NCBI GenBank assembly: GCA_037577475.1
Contig: CM075187.1
Location: 21,110,810-21,174,809, forward strand
Origin: Chaunax sp. Z400
Taxonomy: Eukaryota > Chordata > Actinopteri > Lophiiformes > Chaunacidae
DNA: 64,000 bases
Reading direction: 5' to 3'
Shown here in pieces: positions 39,244 through 52,751 of this stretch. The notes beneath the pieces were generated by a model. The model saw nothing but the letters and a program-made list of their open reading frames with translations. It searched no databases and was not told the DNA's origin. Numbering within the stretch: the first letter of the stretch is position 1; each line of letters starts with the position of its first letter. The translations under genes and the position numbers were made by a program.

Positions 39244-42200
39244 CACATACGTGACCATGCCCAGAATCACTAGTTCTCACTGTTTAGCCATCATTTCCTT
39301 CTGTGCGTCACTAGATGGTGATTCAAAGAGAAGGTAGGCTCCACCAGGGAGGCCCCTGACATGTTTGCAGTCTACATCATGTCATCATGTCTGGTAGATA
39401 CAGTACATGGAAGGGTTTTGTCTTTCTCACCTTTTTCCCCATTCCTTCCCATAAAAGTATACACATAAAAAATGCAAAACAGTTGAACTACATCTGGCCA
39501 GCAATAAATACTAAGTGATGTGTCCAGAATCTGTATCCTTTTCATTTAAATACCAATGAAGCCTGTCTCATGCATCATGTTGATGTTTTTCAAAAGACCA
39601 CATCATTAGCCTAACTTTAACCATGTGCTTAAGTTCCTAAACTTAGCCATTAGAAAGGTGTATCATGCTTTAGTTGCTGGGTATTGTAATTCGAGGAGGG
39701 ACATGGTAGAAAAAAAAAAGAAAAGAAAAAGTGATACATTGTCAATTTACATTTTGCAGTTTCTCCATTTTGTTTATAAGAAATGTTATCCAGGTGACAT
39801 ATTTTTCAAAGTACTTGCATGTCAGTTGTTCACAAGTTAATTATTAGAGGAATAAACCACTTGAGATAAAGCATATTGTTTTCAGGTGGGTCCTTAAAAT
39901 ACCAATATAGACAAAATAGTATAATGTATAGATATAAGTCGTCAGGGTAGCACATTAATTTGATAATGACGCTGCTTTAACATTCATGTGTCTCAGCAGT
40001 GGTGTATCCTGATAAATTCACTTATTCGTTAGAGTTTTGATGTGTGTCACATGTTGCTGATGTGTGTTGTCCTTGAGTCCTTGCAACTTCATAGCATCTT
40101 TCATTAGACCCTCCCTCCCTACAATACCTGTCTTTAAAACTCCATGTTTGCAGTTTATAAAGCAACCTATAGTCTCCAGGCTGAGCCTGGTGACATCATC
40201 GGGAAAGGCTCCTTCAGGACCACAGAAGACATAATACAACAGTTTTCTCAGGTTCATTAATAAAAGTAAATTAACTTGATGCGTACAATTAGTGTGCCAC
40301 TTTAATTGATGGTCATATCAGAGTTAAACGTTTCAGTTCTATTGTTACTGCAATGATAGTTGAGATTGTTGCACTTCATATATTCTTGGTACATGCTGTT
40401 AGAAGTTCTGTGATCTATTAATCCAAAGTCAGAATTTAACCATCTCCTCATTTTATTGATCCATCATGGAAAAATTGTCTTCTGACTCAGACATCACAGC
40501 ACAGGGTCAGGTTCACGATGGAGCTCTCATTCCATTCATTCTGTCTCAGAGAAAAATGCAGCCTTCAGCAACTATTAAAATTGAATGACTTCACATTCAT
40601 TTAACAAGGACACTGGAAAATTCATTCTTCTAACACCTGGACTGGCCTTCAGTCAACACTGTCTGTAGGTCTGAGTAATGGAGCAGAAGCGCTCCCATCA
40701 TCAATCATTTTCCAAAAACACATTCTTGTCACCTTCTTCCAGCTGGATCACCTTCTCTCACATGTAACTGTTCCTCCAGTACTTTAATGTCTATTTTCTC
40801 GTTCTTTATGTTTTGCTTTCTGCCTCACCGTTCTTTATGAGATCAGCTGCCATGTAACAGGAAGCTAAATTCATTTTGTCACCCTGTTATTTCACTGTTT
40901 ACAAAGTGCTGCTCGACACCTCTTTCCCTTGCAGAACACCAGAACGCCATTTAAAATCACACACTAGAGTGTTGTTACACCGCCATTGGTTTGTTCAATT
41001 TAAATAAACAAAGGTGGTGTAGAGAAGGGCCTTCGTTGTGGCGCTTTTGCGCAATCGCTGTGTTTAAAGGGCTTAATTACACACAGCTTTGCTGTCAAGC
41101 CAGAGTGACTCTGATTCTGGGCCTGGACTTAATAGATTGTACCAAATAGTCCCTGAATTCATAGCAGGCTTTCACACATTTATGCCAGACCCATGATGAA
41201 TGACGCTCTTGAATCACCCCAAACAGTGCTAACTAATGGTTGATTGTGAGCCTTCAGCTCTCAAATCTGTTCACATCTGTCAGCCATATATGGGGCAGCC
41301 AGTTGGCTTCCAGACACAGGAGAGTGTGTCAGTACTCCTCCGGGATTGGCCTAACAATGCTGGTGACTCTCTTGTAATCCTCGAGGCCCGAGAAAGTATT
41401 GTAACGTTTCCTATGTACCCAAAATAGCTAGGCCAAACAACCTAAATCCAGCCCACCTGGTCACCAGATTCATGCACTGATGACGTGAATTGAAGTAAAC
41501 ACGTTCCAGCTAAGGATGTCAATGTTTGCTTGAGTGATGCTTACATTTGATCATGAGTGTAAAGCAGTCCAATCCCAAAATCAATCCAAAATCTAATGTA
41601 AATCTGGCGATATGTAGGCCAGCCAAAGTCGGCTCAAATTTGATCCTCTAGTGCAAGAACGCTCCTGAGGTGAGCCAAAAATCCCTTGGCCTAGCTGGCA
41701 GCGTCTGGTTGATTATGATGGTTGGTTACTAGAAAACTAAGCTTTTTCAGAGCTTTTCTCCAATCAGGAAAAAATACCAACTTGATTGACTGTGAAATAA
41801 GTTGATCAAGTAATTATACCCAAATCACAAGGTTTTCAATGCTTTTAAAATTGTAAAATAGTTTATAAACTAGCAATGTATCACCAAATTAATGGATCAG
41901 ATGCATGTGGATACAGATTTCACATTAGTTAGGTTATTGCAGTGCATATAAACCTGTTCTCAGATCTCCCAATTTGAGCATGATGTGCTCTGAGGTTGTT
42001 TTTTTTGTGTTTTTTTTATTGATCCAGGGTTGGGCATCCTCTCTTGCCCTACTGTTCTTGTAAAGGGAGAAGGGCAGTAGAGAAGTGACGGAAAGGGGGT
42101 GGGGTCGAATTGGGTGGGGCTGTTTGTTCTGGTGGTGGCTATTGTTTCCCTGGTTTCCTCTAGTCACTTCCCCCCACAATGCAAACATATGAAATAAACA

Positions 42201-45200
42201 GAGATACACAGATAGGGTAAGGCAAAATGAGAGAGGGAGTCAGATATTCTCTGAGGTCAGCAATATCTTTAGTGCAAAATATTTGAGCTGTTGCCTAGAT
42301 TAGTAAGAAGCTGATATTTCAAGGCTGAAGTTGCTGACAGGCTGTTTTTGAGGGGATTATTGCACATATTTAAATCTGGCCTCTGGCCTTATTTATGCAT
42401 TCATTTCAGCAGACTTTTATTTAAAAGTTGTTTGAAAGAGGATGCACATTACATTTTTCATCATAAAATGAAACCTTTTGTGTTTTCAGCCATTGACTCA
42501 TACAGAATGTAGAAAAAATCAAAGCCTTAAGATCTTTGCTGTGTTAGAAAAAAAGTACAAAAAATAAAACATATAATGATGTTCAAATTCTTGTGGCTTA
42601 TTTTTGTGTAGTTCTGGCTGGTAAGATTCATTGATCCAATCAAAGGTGATTGAAACTAATAATCACAATTGTAATTTTTTTTAAATGTTCACATTTGAGA
42701 AGGAATCAAAACAGAATTATACTTTAAATAAAACAATATAAATAATTTTCTTATTTTATTCTTAAGTGAATAAGTGAACATTGTATTTTACCATTGTGTC
42801 GAACCAATAAAGCTGTCAGTGAATTAAATTGAACTCAAATGAGTTAAATTGCCATAAAGGAAGGCGACACACATACAAACAAGGACACACACATACACAC
42901 ACACACCTCAGCCTCCCAGCTGCTCAGGGTAATTACAAGCACTCCCAGACAAGTAACCCCCATTGCTCCAGCCGAGCTCCTCTGTGTTTTTTATGCAGTT
43001 AATGATATTATTGACGCTGCTGGGTCTTCACCGCTCCTTCTAATGCCGCTGCACCTGCTTCCTCTGACACTGCTGACGGCAGGTGAAAAAATTAGTCTGG
43101 CAATCGTTAATTATTGGCAGAGCAGTCAGGATCTGGGCTGAATGTTTCCTATTCCTGTCCAGACGAGGAGAAGCGGGAGGTGTTTTACTACAGGAAACCA
43201 CAAATGTTTCTTCCTTTACAAATGTACCACATGTGAAGTTCACAAAACGTCAAAATCCTCAGACGCCACATGTGGCAATGTGCAAATATATCACATATAA
43301 AAAAAAGGATGAAGGGGATTGTCTCTGAAATTGTAAATAAAGTCCAATACGATTGAACATTGATTAGGGGCCAACATCAGGCCCAATAATTTCATATTCA
43401 GTTATTCTGTAGCAGTGATTCACATTCAGTGACAACAATGAAGAGAAAAGTTGACTTTGGTTGACTTACAACATCGAAACTAGTGATTAATGGCATTTTT
43501 TTTACTCAACCAGGACCATAATTTCTCTCTCATGGTGACCAACTGGTGTTTGTGGTGTATCCTTAATTACAGCTTTAACATTTTACTCAGCAGCTGTAGA
43601 TAATTTAGAAATATCAAAAAGAATTCAGTTAATGCATACTGTAGAGCAGACATTTGTTGAAGACAAGCTAATTTAGACAGTAGCTGTTGAAGTATCAACT
43701 AACAGGACCTCAGTTTAAAAAAATTAACTAAACACATGAATGAATAAAGGCTATTTTTAACTGAATTTGTTATAGCCAAATATTTCGATTCCTTGCTTCT
43801 TTCTGATCCTTTCAATCTGAATTACATTGTAGCATTGTGACCTGATTTGCCCATTCCTGACTAACTCACAGATATTTCACACAGAGCAGATTTGGAGTAG
43901 AACTAAAACGTTTACACTTTAAACAGTGTTCAATTTCCACTTAGTTACGTTTGTCCAGACAGATGAGAACAATGCCATTCAGACTCAAATACCTGCACCT
44001 AAATGGCTAACATACAAGTGTTATCTGAGGCTAATCTGTACAAACGAGTGTCTGCGTGTGTGTTGTTGTCACAGTTCAGATGGACAGTGTGCAGGTCCAG
44101 ACGGGGGTGAGGACAGCTGGAGAAACACAGACAGGAGACATTTGAAACAGATTTGGTTCACAGACTGCCCCTCTCTTTTTCTTAATCACTCAGTTTCTAT
44201 GCCTCTCTGCAGACCACTAGAGTAAAACAGTTTGCTCCCAAAGGTCTCATTAACCAGGAAATACAAAACTTTTGCATAAGTGCTGTTGCACTGCAGTCTG
44301 CAGTGAGAAGTAGTAAACTTAAGTATTCATGCACACAACTTGAAGCAGAGATCATTGAATCCTGTCTCTCTCTGCTCCAGTTAAAACTGCAGAGTGCATG
44401 ACAGAGCAGACACTAAAGTATCAGCTTTAGGGGAGGCTGGTTTTTATCAATCATTATTAGATTTGTGATAGCATTTTATTGTATTATCCTTTAAATTTGA
44501 GAAAAAGTACAGTTTTTCAAATCCCAGTCGCCAATTAAAGAAGTAGGCTGTCAAACAGTTATGTGTGTGATGTTTTCAGATAGATGTCTAGCAATTCTAG
44601 CAGCGCTCTTAAGGTTCTAAAGCTCACTAAAGACAATTCATTAAATAATTGAAAGAATGAAAATAAAATGAAGCTTAACAATTCATAACACTAAATATGA
44701 CGCAAATTCTAGATGGACTGTTTTCATGCAAAAAATATGACTCCACCTAATGCATGAGTACATGAACATGAAAGAAGGACAAAGGGGGGAAAGGATAGAA
44801 ATTTGAGTAAAATCACAGCAACAACTGGAGGTTCTTTAGATTTGGTATAAGTATGAGATGTCATACATTCACCCACACAGACCCGAATTAGGCTGGCTAA
44901 CACAGGTTCCAATGTATTTGTAGTTTTTGATGAATTAACATTGAAATGAAAAACACTACAGCAGACAAATTTGCAAGCAATAAACAGGTTGTACATTTGC
45001 TGTAGATCTTTACCTCTAGGCCTGAGAGAGAGGCCATGTTTGCTGCATCCACTGGTCATTTTTGGCATCGTAGAATCAATACCAGCTACTAGTCAACTTT
45101 ATCCTTATGTAAGACTTAATCACAGCTCATCTCATCTCAGCCAAAACATATTTCTTCCTCCAGAATACTAATTTCATTTACTCCTTATTATTAAATACAG

Positions 45201-45360
45201 TGTCAGCTGGCTTATCCAAATATAGAGTCCATTTTTGTGCATTATTCAATCTCAGCATTGATGTGTCACTGAAAGGTCATCTTAGTCCAGGGGTTGAGAC
45301 CTCCCAGGAAACTGCAAGAATATTCAGATCGAGTTTTTACATGAAGTAATGTTTACATTT
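39242..45360. other. Gene-free stretch with two candidate conserved non-coding blocks
   Basis: No genes. The block at about 40820-41215 carries GCGCAATCGCTGTG, GGGCTTAATTACACACAGC and CCGCCATTGGTTTG. The block at about 42900-43200 carries GGGTAATTACAAGCACTCC, CAGTTAATGATATTATTGACG and CGTTAATTATTGGCAG. Both are dense in homeodomain-type TAATTA/TTAAT cores within otherwise plain DNA, which suggests enhancers. This is inference only. A-rich runs occur elsewhere. Confidence 0.3.
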
Positions 45361-45588
45361 TTTTTTTTTTTTTGAGATACTGTATTCATCCCACTGGGGG
45401 AAATTCTGGATTTGCGTTTGACCCATCCCTGAGGAGCAGTGGGCTGCCACTACATTGCAGCAGCCGGGGAGCAGATTGGGGTTCAGTATCTTTGCTCAAG
45501 GATACTTCAACTTGAAGACTTGCAGGGGCTGGGGATCGAACCACCGACCTTTTGTTTCGTGAACGACCGCTCTACCTCCTGAGCCACT
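45361..45588 (-). repeat. tRNA-derived SINE, near full length, with poly-A tail
   Basis: Seen on the minus strand: A-box TGGCTCAGGAGG (45575-45586) and B-box within GGTTCGATCCCC (45531-45542). Then come CTTGAGCAAAGATACTGAACC and a tail with CCCAGTGGGATGAATACAG, ending in a run of at least 13 A (poly-T at 45361-45373 on plus). Known: these phrases define an abundant teleost SINE. The GGGATNAATA tail resembles the end of the repeat at 52752, suggesting a shared retrotransposition partner. Confidence 0.85.
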
Positions 45589-46630
45589 TATTTTTAAGTA
45601 TTCGGATAAATCTTGTATAAAGTGATTTATTGATTTTTTTATTGATTTTTAGTCCTCCTCTGGAGAATGAGTAAAAATCTCAAAGAGGAAGACAAATGTG
45701 ACAAATGCCATTCTAAGGACTATTTATCATTCAGCTTGTTAATTTTGGTTGGGTTTTTAAGGGGTTGCACATTGCAAGAGTTGAGACCTGTTGCTCTGAC
45801 ATTGATGGTTAGTGTTAAATTTGGGTTACATGCTTTCAATTAACTTTTTGGCGTAGTTCCTCGGTCTGTGATCTCTCTACGACATCCTGCTTCTTACACA
45901 GCCATAGGGATACCACTCCTACAGCCATGGAAATGATCAAATTACCCAGTTTTTACTGTTGTATAAGCACATTCTTGGTTCAATTGGAACCAGCAGTTCC
46001 TCCACGTGGTTTTGATCAGCTGTGCGTGGAGTATTAGATGTTGATTGATAGAAGCGGGGGCCTTTTTTTGTGTGAGCGGTGGCTGTGCTGGGAGGTGGGA
46101 AGGAGAGGGCCTCCTCTTGTGTGGTCGGGATCAGTTTACCAGAAGAAATCGGGACGCTTGTTTGCACTGTGAAAACAGTCCAAGCAGTCAAACGCCAGGC
46201 ATTCCTCTGCCACCAAAAGAAGGTCGCCTCGGTGACTTAGGTGGGACGCATTCCTTACAATCCCAGGGATCCTAAAACAGGGGGGGTAACGGGGGCATGA
46301 ATGGCAATAGGGTCTGATGCTGGAATCTGGAGCAGTGCAGAGTTTGAGGTTCCCACAGAAAATCTGAAATGATTACTCATTTGGTGTTTTGCAGTTCAAA
46401 ATACATTGAGTTACAGTAAAACTGAGCCAAACGTGATTGCAGTTTTTGCCTTTATTCAGATCAGTTTATGCCATAATTAGATTTTCCACATCTGCTTGGC
46501 CACGAAGGTCCGCGAGAGTCCAAGTGACAGAAGTTATGTTTCATGCCTGTTTTCACAAGGTCCGTAAACCCTGACAAACATGAGTGAACACATCTGTGTA
46601 TGCAGACACCCACTGTAATGAAAACACAAC
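45589..46630. other. Gene-free stretch; nothing firm
   Basis: The block at 46030-46280 is GC-richer and open on both strands (84 codons minus, 76 plus) but shows no domain or splice sites. Otherwise plain. Confidence 0.35.
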
Positions 46631-46731
46631 TGGACTGGGGTTCAGTGTCTGGCTCAAAAACGTTTTGATGTGTGGACAGAAGGAGCTGGGAATTGAACCA
46701 CCAACCACATATTTATCAGATCACCCCCAAC
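46631..46731 (-). repeat. SINE fragment, antisense
   Basis: Seen: CTGGGGTTCAGTGTCTGGCTCAAAAACG...TGTGGACAGAAGGAGCTGGGAATTGAACCACCAACC. On the minus strand this gives the B-box-like GGTTCAATTCC and ACACTGAACCCC, the same layout as the SINE at 45361-45588. Confidence 0.7.
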
Positions 46732-46920
46732 TGAATATAATTAAATGTGAATGACTTCCTTTCCACATGTAGATGTCCGGATGTCTTTGTGATGTTTTGC
46801 TCAAATACCAATAAGCCTACAGCTATATATAGATGCACTATTATAAGTAAAATTCAATAAGAATTCTTAATTTCAGGTTTATTAACAAATGTACTTTCAA
46901 GCGGTTATATATTAACTTTT

Positions 46921-47205
46921 ATTACCTCTGTCGAGGAGGTCATGTTTTCACCTCAGTCTGTTGGTCGGTTGGTTGTAAGATTATGTAAAAACTACTGGAT
47001 GGATTTCTATGAAACTCGGTTGAGGGGTGGACCATAGGTAAGACAACACCTGGTTAGAACAGGTCCAGGATTTGTTATTTACTTTCCTCAACATTGCAAG
47101 CAAATTTTTCATTATGTTGCCTAATTACGCAAAAACTACTGTACTGATCTCCATGGAACTTTGTTTTGGTGTTGGGCATGGGCCAGGCATTGTTTGACCT
47201 TAGCA
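46921..47205 (+). mobile_element. MITE-like repeat beginning ATTACCTC, fragment 2
   Basis: Seen: ATTACCTCTGTCGAGGAGGTCATGTTTTC, then AAAAACTACTGGATGGATTTC, GAAACTCGGTTGAGGGGTGG, and a second ATTACGCAAAAACTACTG. Known: these are phrases of the teleost repeat also seen at 21348. The repeated AAAAACTACTG unit suggests an internal duplication. No coding capacity. Confidence 0.7.
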
Positions 47206-50200
47206 TACATTCATATATACAGGTATACACTCAACTGATTGCCATTCTAGTTTTGTTGATATCATTTCACCAATGCATAACCATGTAAGCATTTTAATGT
47301 TGTAACTAGATTAGCTCATTTTGACTACTTTTCTCTCAAGGAAGTAAATCTATAGCAATGCAATGATCTTATAAGCGGCCATTAGTTTTGTATAGAAAAT
47401 GTTCATCTTCTTGATTAGAGCTATCAGATAAATGACCTGCATTGGAGTAGAGGTATAAAGTGGCATTAAATGGGAAGTTGTATTGAGTTACAGTACTGAT
47501 TTAGCCCAGTGTTTAACTTTAATATCTAGGTGTCTTTTCAACTAGATACTGATAATGATATCTAAGATGGCCTACACGTACAAACGTAGTCTTAAGGTCA
47601 ATGCACAAGGGTACATTATGGTATGTAGGTCGCAATGTTCTTGATGGTGATCTCTCTCATGCCGTACACCTCCAAGGTGGTTCAACAGTGCGGACGCACG
47701 ACAAGGGAATCATTCATTCAGCGGTTTACATGTTCAATCCTTTAGTGTGCCTCGTCTACACGGCACGGTGTCACGCTGACTGACCCCATGATGTAACCAG
47801 CGAGCTCTCGCCCTCAGAGCACTGACCGACATTTACCATTAATATCAACAATCACAGGGCTGCCTTACATCAGAATTTTCTACCCTTTTTGGTAAAAAAA
47901 ACCCAACAACATCTTTGTGGAATGTGGCTGTCTAAGAATGCAAATATGTGCAACAACAAAGTGTCAGGTATTTTTGGAGTCTTTTAACTCTTTGTTCCAC
48001 TTTTAGCTCCTCGGTTCCTGTTGGAAGCCTCTGCCCATGCAAACAAAGGAAGACGGAATCTAAGGTGGAAATACCCGGAGAGTTACACACTTTGCAGATG
48101 TCTGGTGACTCAAATACACCGTATGGGAAGTGTTCTGTGTGACTGAAGACAAATTTAGCCTTGCAGATAAACAGAAAGGTGAAGTTGTTCCCCTTTGTGT
48201 GGTTGAACTGGATCTTTACATTGGAGTTTGAAAACACTGTATAATCTGTGTTCACATGGAGTTCACGTTGAGTTTCTCCCACAAGCCACACCTTTACCAC
48301 ATTCCTCCCCAGATGGTCTCTTCCACTTCATCACAAATTGATCTGCGCTGTTTAAGACATCACAGTGGGAGTGATGTTTTTGTCATATATGCATCTGGTG
48401 TTCATACGACATGTTTTGGAGCACAGATGCTCTGCCATGAGTTCATTGTTGGTCAAAGTGGCCTCTGCAAATTGGTGGCTACTATAAAAAATGCAAGCAA
48501 ATTAGAGGGCGGACTGAGCAACGGACTAAGAGTTCTGTAATTCATTTGAGAGACTGGAGCAAAGCTTTGAAAACAGAGAGGCTCACAGCTCCACATCACT
48601 ACAGCTCTGAAGCCAACTTTTATGGCTGATAAATGATCTGCTGTGGTTCTCCCATATGTGTTTTGAAACCCTGTGGTTCAGCATCCCACCCTGGTGCAGA
48701 GGAATATGCTCTGCAGCTGCAAATCACAGCAAAAATTTCCTGCATGGGTTGCTGTAATATCAACAGGCGATACTGAGCTCTTGATAAGACATGACATTCC
48801 CTGACTTCTGTAGAAAATATCTGCACATGACAGCACACTTATCACAGTCAACATGGACTGACCCGAAGACTTGTTTTCTGTTTTTTATTAATTAATTGGT
48901 CACCCAAAGAGCCTTAGTAATGAGGGATATGTTGAAATAAAAAGGAAAGTCAGCATTCAGGATAAAAATAGCACTGCATTTAAGAAATACTGGGGCCCTT
49001 ATTGGTAGATTCCTTTTTATTGGTAAAGATGTTAGTGAGAAGATGAAAGTTGATCCTCTGTGTCCAGTTTGAGTATCTACCTATGTCTCAGTTATGAAAA
49101 CACTGGACAGTGCTTTATGATACTATGAGACAGGTTTTGGAATTGTAGAAAGTTTTACTGGTAGGCAGTGGCCTTTTTCATAGCAGACATTTTGACATTT
49201 CATCGTGCACTGATGTAATGATTCCCAGTAAACCATGACAGTGAGCCAGCATGAAAATACCAAGAACTTGAAATGGGGGAATCTAATTGGTATTCAATCA
49301 TCATCTAATTATTTACACCTCTGTTTTTCCTGCTGTAACAAGTAAAATTGGAAAGAAAGGGAGAAACAGAAACAGCAAGGGGTTGGGGAGACAAGGGAGA
49401 CAACCACATTAACAGCAAAACAAACAACAAAAACAACAACAATAACAGCTGTGATATATATACAAAAGCATCAACATTATAACCGTAACTGTGTAACCTT
49501 GTTCACCTTGCTAGCCTTTTTTGAACACAATACTTTCATGTGATGTCTTTGCGGCTAACAACAGTGTGTAGATCATTTTTAATTAGCCAGATTTTCTGTG
49601 TCTCTGTTAATATTGTATCTTATTTAAACATAGTTGCCAGCTATTGCTGCCTTTCAGCCTCTAGTTTATTGAGACTTTCTTTTATTTCTTTTTAACAAGT
49701 GGGAGATATTGTCTCTCAGAAATTAAAAATTAAATTGAAATTGAAATGAGGAGGCAGACATGAGAGGCGTTTCCGAACTTTGCTTATGTGCAGACGTTTG
49801 TGGCTCAATCAAAGTGCAAATTCAAAACACAATGGATACTCAGTTTCACTTAAATTTCAGAAGCAGCATATCTTTTCAACAGGGTCTGCAATTGGCTAGT
49901 CACAAAAACTGCAACAAAAGTCATCAAGGCAAGCTGCATGAAGTGTTTTTTGTTATTTTAAAGAGCTGGGGAATGCTTGATGGTCTGACTTGTCGAATGT
50001 GGTTATTAGAATTTTGCTAATAAATACTTGACTTTAAAAAAGTGAAATAAATAATCAGTTATTCAACAGGAGTGCTTCCATCAAGGACTCCAATTAACTC
50101 ACTCTTATTAGGGACCATAAGGCTGAAAAAAAGGCACAAAATCCCATGAATTGGTGCACTGCTCCCATGTCGAGTCTTTGTTTATGTCTGGTGTGAAAGT

Positions 50201-51624
50201 TTGTGAACCACTGATCTAAACAGCCTGGCTGCTGCTGGTAGTCAGGAGGCATGAAATGAGGGAAAATGGAGCCACCCCAAAGGGCTGCATGCAGGCAGGC
50301 ATCCTGCACTTCCATCGCGGGATACCTCAGCTGATGTAACCATCTCCAGCGTGTGAGTCGTCTACACTTCATCTTACCTCACTGTGTGCTTGCTGACCTG
50401 ATTTTCTGCACTACAAATCCCACTGGGAGAAAATCTACAGCCTGTCCCTCCCCTTTGAGGATGAGAAAGAAGACAGTTCAGAGGAGGATAGTCCAGGCTC
50501 TGCAGTTATTTATTTATTGCAGTCATATATTAAAACACTGGCTCTTTGTTTTGTTGTACAGGCTCCTCTGAATATTGTCCACAATAATAATTAGAGCTTT
50601 TAAAGATCACAGGTTTGAGCCTTTTAGCACGAAAATCTACCTGCAATATTCATGTGTCCATCAGGAATCCTCCCTTTATTCTTTTCCTGCTCACCTTTTG
50701 TAGGTTGTAAAAGTAAACAAAAATCCTAGATGTAATTCCCAGTTAGGCTGCTGGTCTCTCAATATGTATGAATTAATAATAACAAGGCAGATATTGTTGT
50801 TAGTGATGTAATTTAATAATAATATTCAAAGATTCATCAAGCCGTCGACCCTTACTGTCTAGATGTGTTTTTTGAGAATGTTGGAAAGGATTTCTTAGCC
50901 TTTGTTTGTGTGAGAGAAGAGTGTGTTATGTCCCTCAGAGGGCCAGCAGGCAACAGCCTGGAGGCATGCATGTGTAATAGGATGAATGTCCAGTCGACTG
51001 TCTCGGCTCCCCTCTTCCTCTGTAATTACCTATGCTGTGGCAGGCTCATCATTTGTACGTGTTAGTGTGTGTGTGCACGCCAAAATAGTTAGTGCTGTGC
51101 TCTCTGCTGTGAAGAAGATCTTTATGTCTAACTGCAGTTCCAGGCCCTACAGCTATTTCCAAGATAGAAACTACAAAATCAGATTTCCTCTATGCCTGAC
51201 TTACAAAGTCCACAGTCACATAACAACCCTCATTGTTCATTCTTCATTGTTTTTTTAAAATCAGATCAGATTTGTTATCTTTATGGTTTACATCCACAAT
51301 TACAGTAACCTGTGTCTTGCTTGAATGTGAACACATCTGTCCTCCGAAATGCCAGGCATGCACACATTGATGCATTTTTGCACAAGGTATCTGCATCACC
51401 AACAAGAAAATATTTTTTTTTTTAGATGACTCATGGTATTCCAACAGAAATGGACGCATTATTAGCGAATGCATGCATGAAGGTTTGCTCTGAATGACGG
51501 CAAACACTTGGTCAGCTGTTAACTATGCTGATTATCTGCCTTGTTGTTGTTATCTCTCCTCTCTAGTCATTTAATTTGACCGCCCTGCCGGCGCTGGCTG
51601 ATGTCAACAGCACATGAATTCCAG
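47206..51624. other. Gene-free stretch with one CpG-rich patch
   Basis: About 47570-47825 has roughly 15 CpG in 250 bases, unlike its surroundings, but no promoter elements or exon structure were found. A 122-codon minus ORF at 47932-48300 has a non-ATG start and no recognisable motif. An AAC-rich tract lies at 49420-49447. Confidence 0.35.
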
Positions 51625-51770
51625 TTTGACTGCATTCATGTCACATGGCCACAAATCGGATATGTATCCAATCTAGGACCACATATGAAAGTGACTCAAA
51701 TCTGATAGGAAAATTTTTGATTTTTATTTTCACACTGCCTTGAAAAAAATCAGAATCACTTCACCTTTTG
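51625..51770. repeat. Possible DNA-transposon-derived repeat fragment
   Basis: Seen: CATGGCCACAAATCGGATATGTATCC, ACCACATATGAAAGTGACTCAAATCTGATAGG and GAAAAAAATCAGAATCACTTC. Known: runs of AAATCGGATTTG-type words with ATCACATACGAAAGTGGCC occur in a fish MITE family. Boundaries are uncertain. Confidence 0.4.
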
Positions 51771-52751
51771 GGCGTAATATGAATTACAGCACTCAGTGGG
51801 TCGTCTCCCATTCCCTTTAAAATTAGCGGTGTCTGTTCATGGTGCATTACTAATCAAATAGCAGCACTCATCTTGGCTGAAGGTCAGGTATGTGGTCCTT
51901 TACTGGTGGACCCTCTGCCTCCATCGTTGCTGTGAGGGTTGAGGTTTCTGTGCGTCTCTTTGAGTGTCGTAAAAATTATAATTCTGATTTAATGGCGGAA
52001 TGGATGCTGGTGGGTGAAATAATACATCTTTCATGTGATTCCCCCAGCTGCACAAGCTATTAGTGCATCTCCCCATTAAGAGAAACATTATATCATTTAT
52101 GTAAAAGCACCTACTGTAACTTAACTAATTATTTAAATCTGCAAACATGTTTAGTCCAGGTTTATTAAGTGAAATTATTGGTAGAAAATCAGCTGCCCTC
52201 CTGATAAATCCTGCACTTCATTGGAGCTGTCACTTTGTTAGTTTCAGAAGTTACATTTTAATTCTGTTTCCTCTGGAGAATTTCCTCACTCCTGTCAGAC
52301 TTCCAACTATACAGCTTTTAGGTTTGCTGCTGAAATGTCCCACAGCATTTGCTGCAGTTACATTCCTGAACATACGGAAACAAGCATAGTGGACATTTGT
52401 CGGTCACATCATCAGAATAATTTGCCTGTTAAATAGCTTTAAAAATACTGCACCACTGACTTCAGACCAGGTTTCTTCTGTCGATGGTGAATTTGCTTTC
52501 AGCTGCTTCAAGAAAGCAACAACAATGTGTCTGACCATGCCTCATTTTAAGACCTACACTGTGCACACCAGTGGGCACAAGTACATTTACTACTTACACA
52601 ACATGGGTGCTGGGAGTGAAAATGACGACTGTTTTACTTGGAAATTAGCAACGAGTGTCTGTGCTGTGCACCACTTTGCATGGGGAAAAAGAAGAACAAA
52701 GAAGAGAAAATATCCAGGGGCATCCAGACCTTTTAAAATATGATAAAATAA
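51771..52751. other. Gene-free stretch; nothing identified
   Basis: Short ORFs only (80 codons plus at 52147, 72 codons plus at 52525), with no motif or splice support. Confidence 0.4.

Noticed and set aside
47932..48300. Minus-strand 122-codon ORF
   Set aside because: Starts at GTG, has a close upstream stop, no splice sites and no recognisable domain. Within chance length for 64 kb of this composition.
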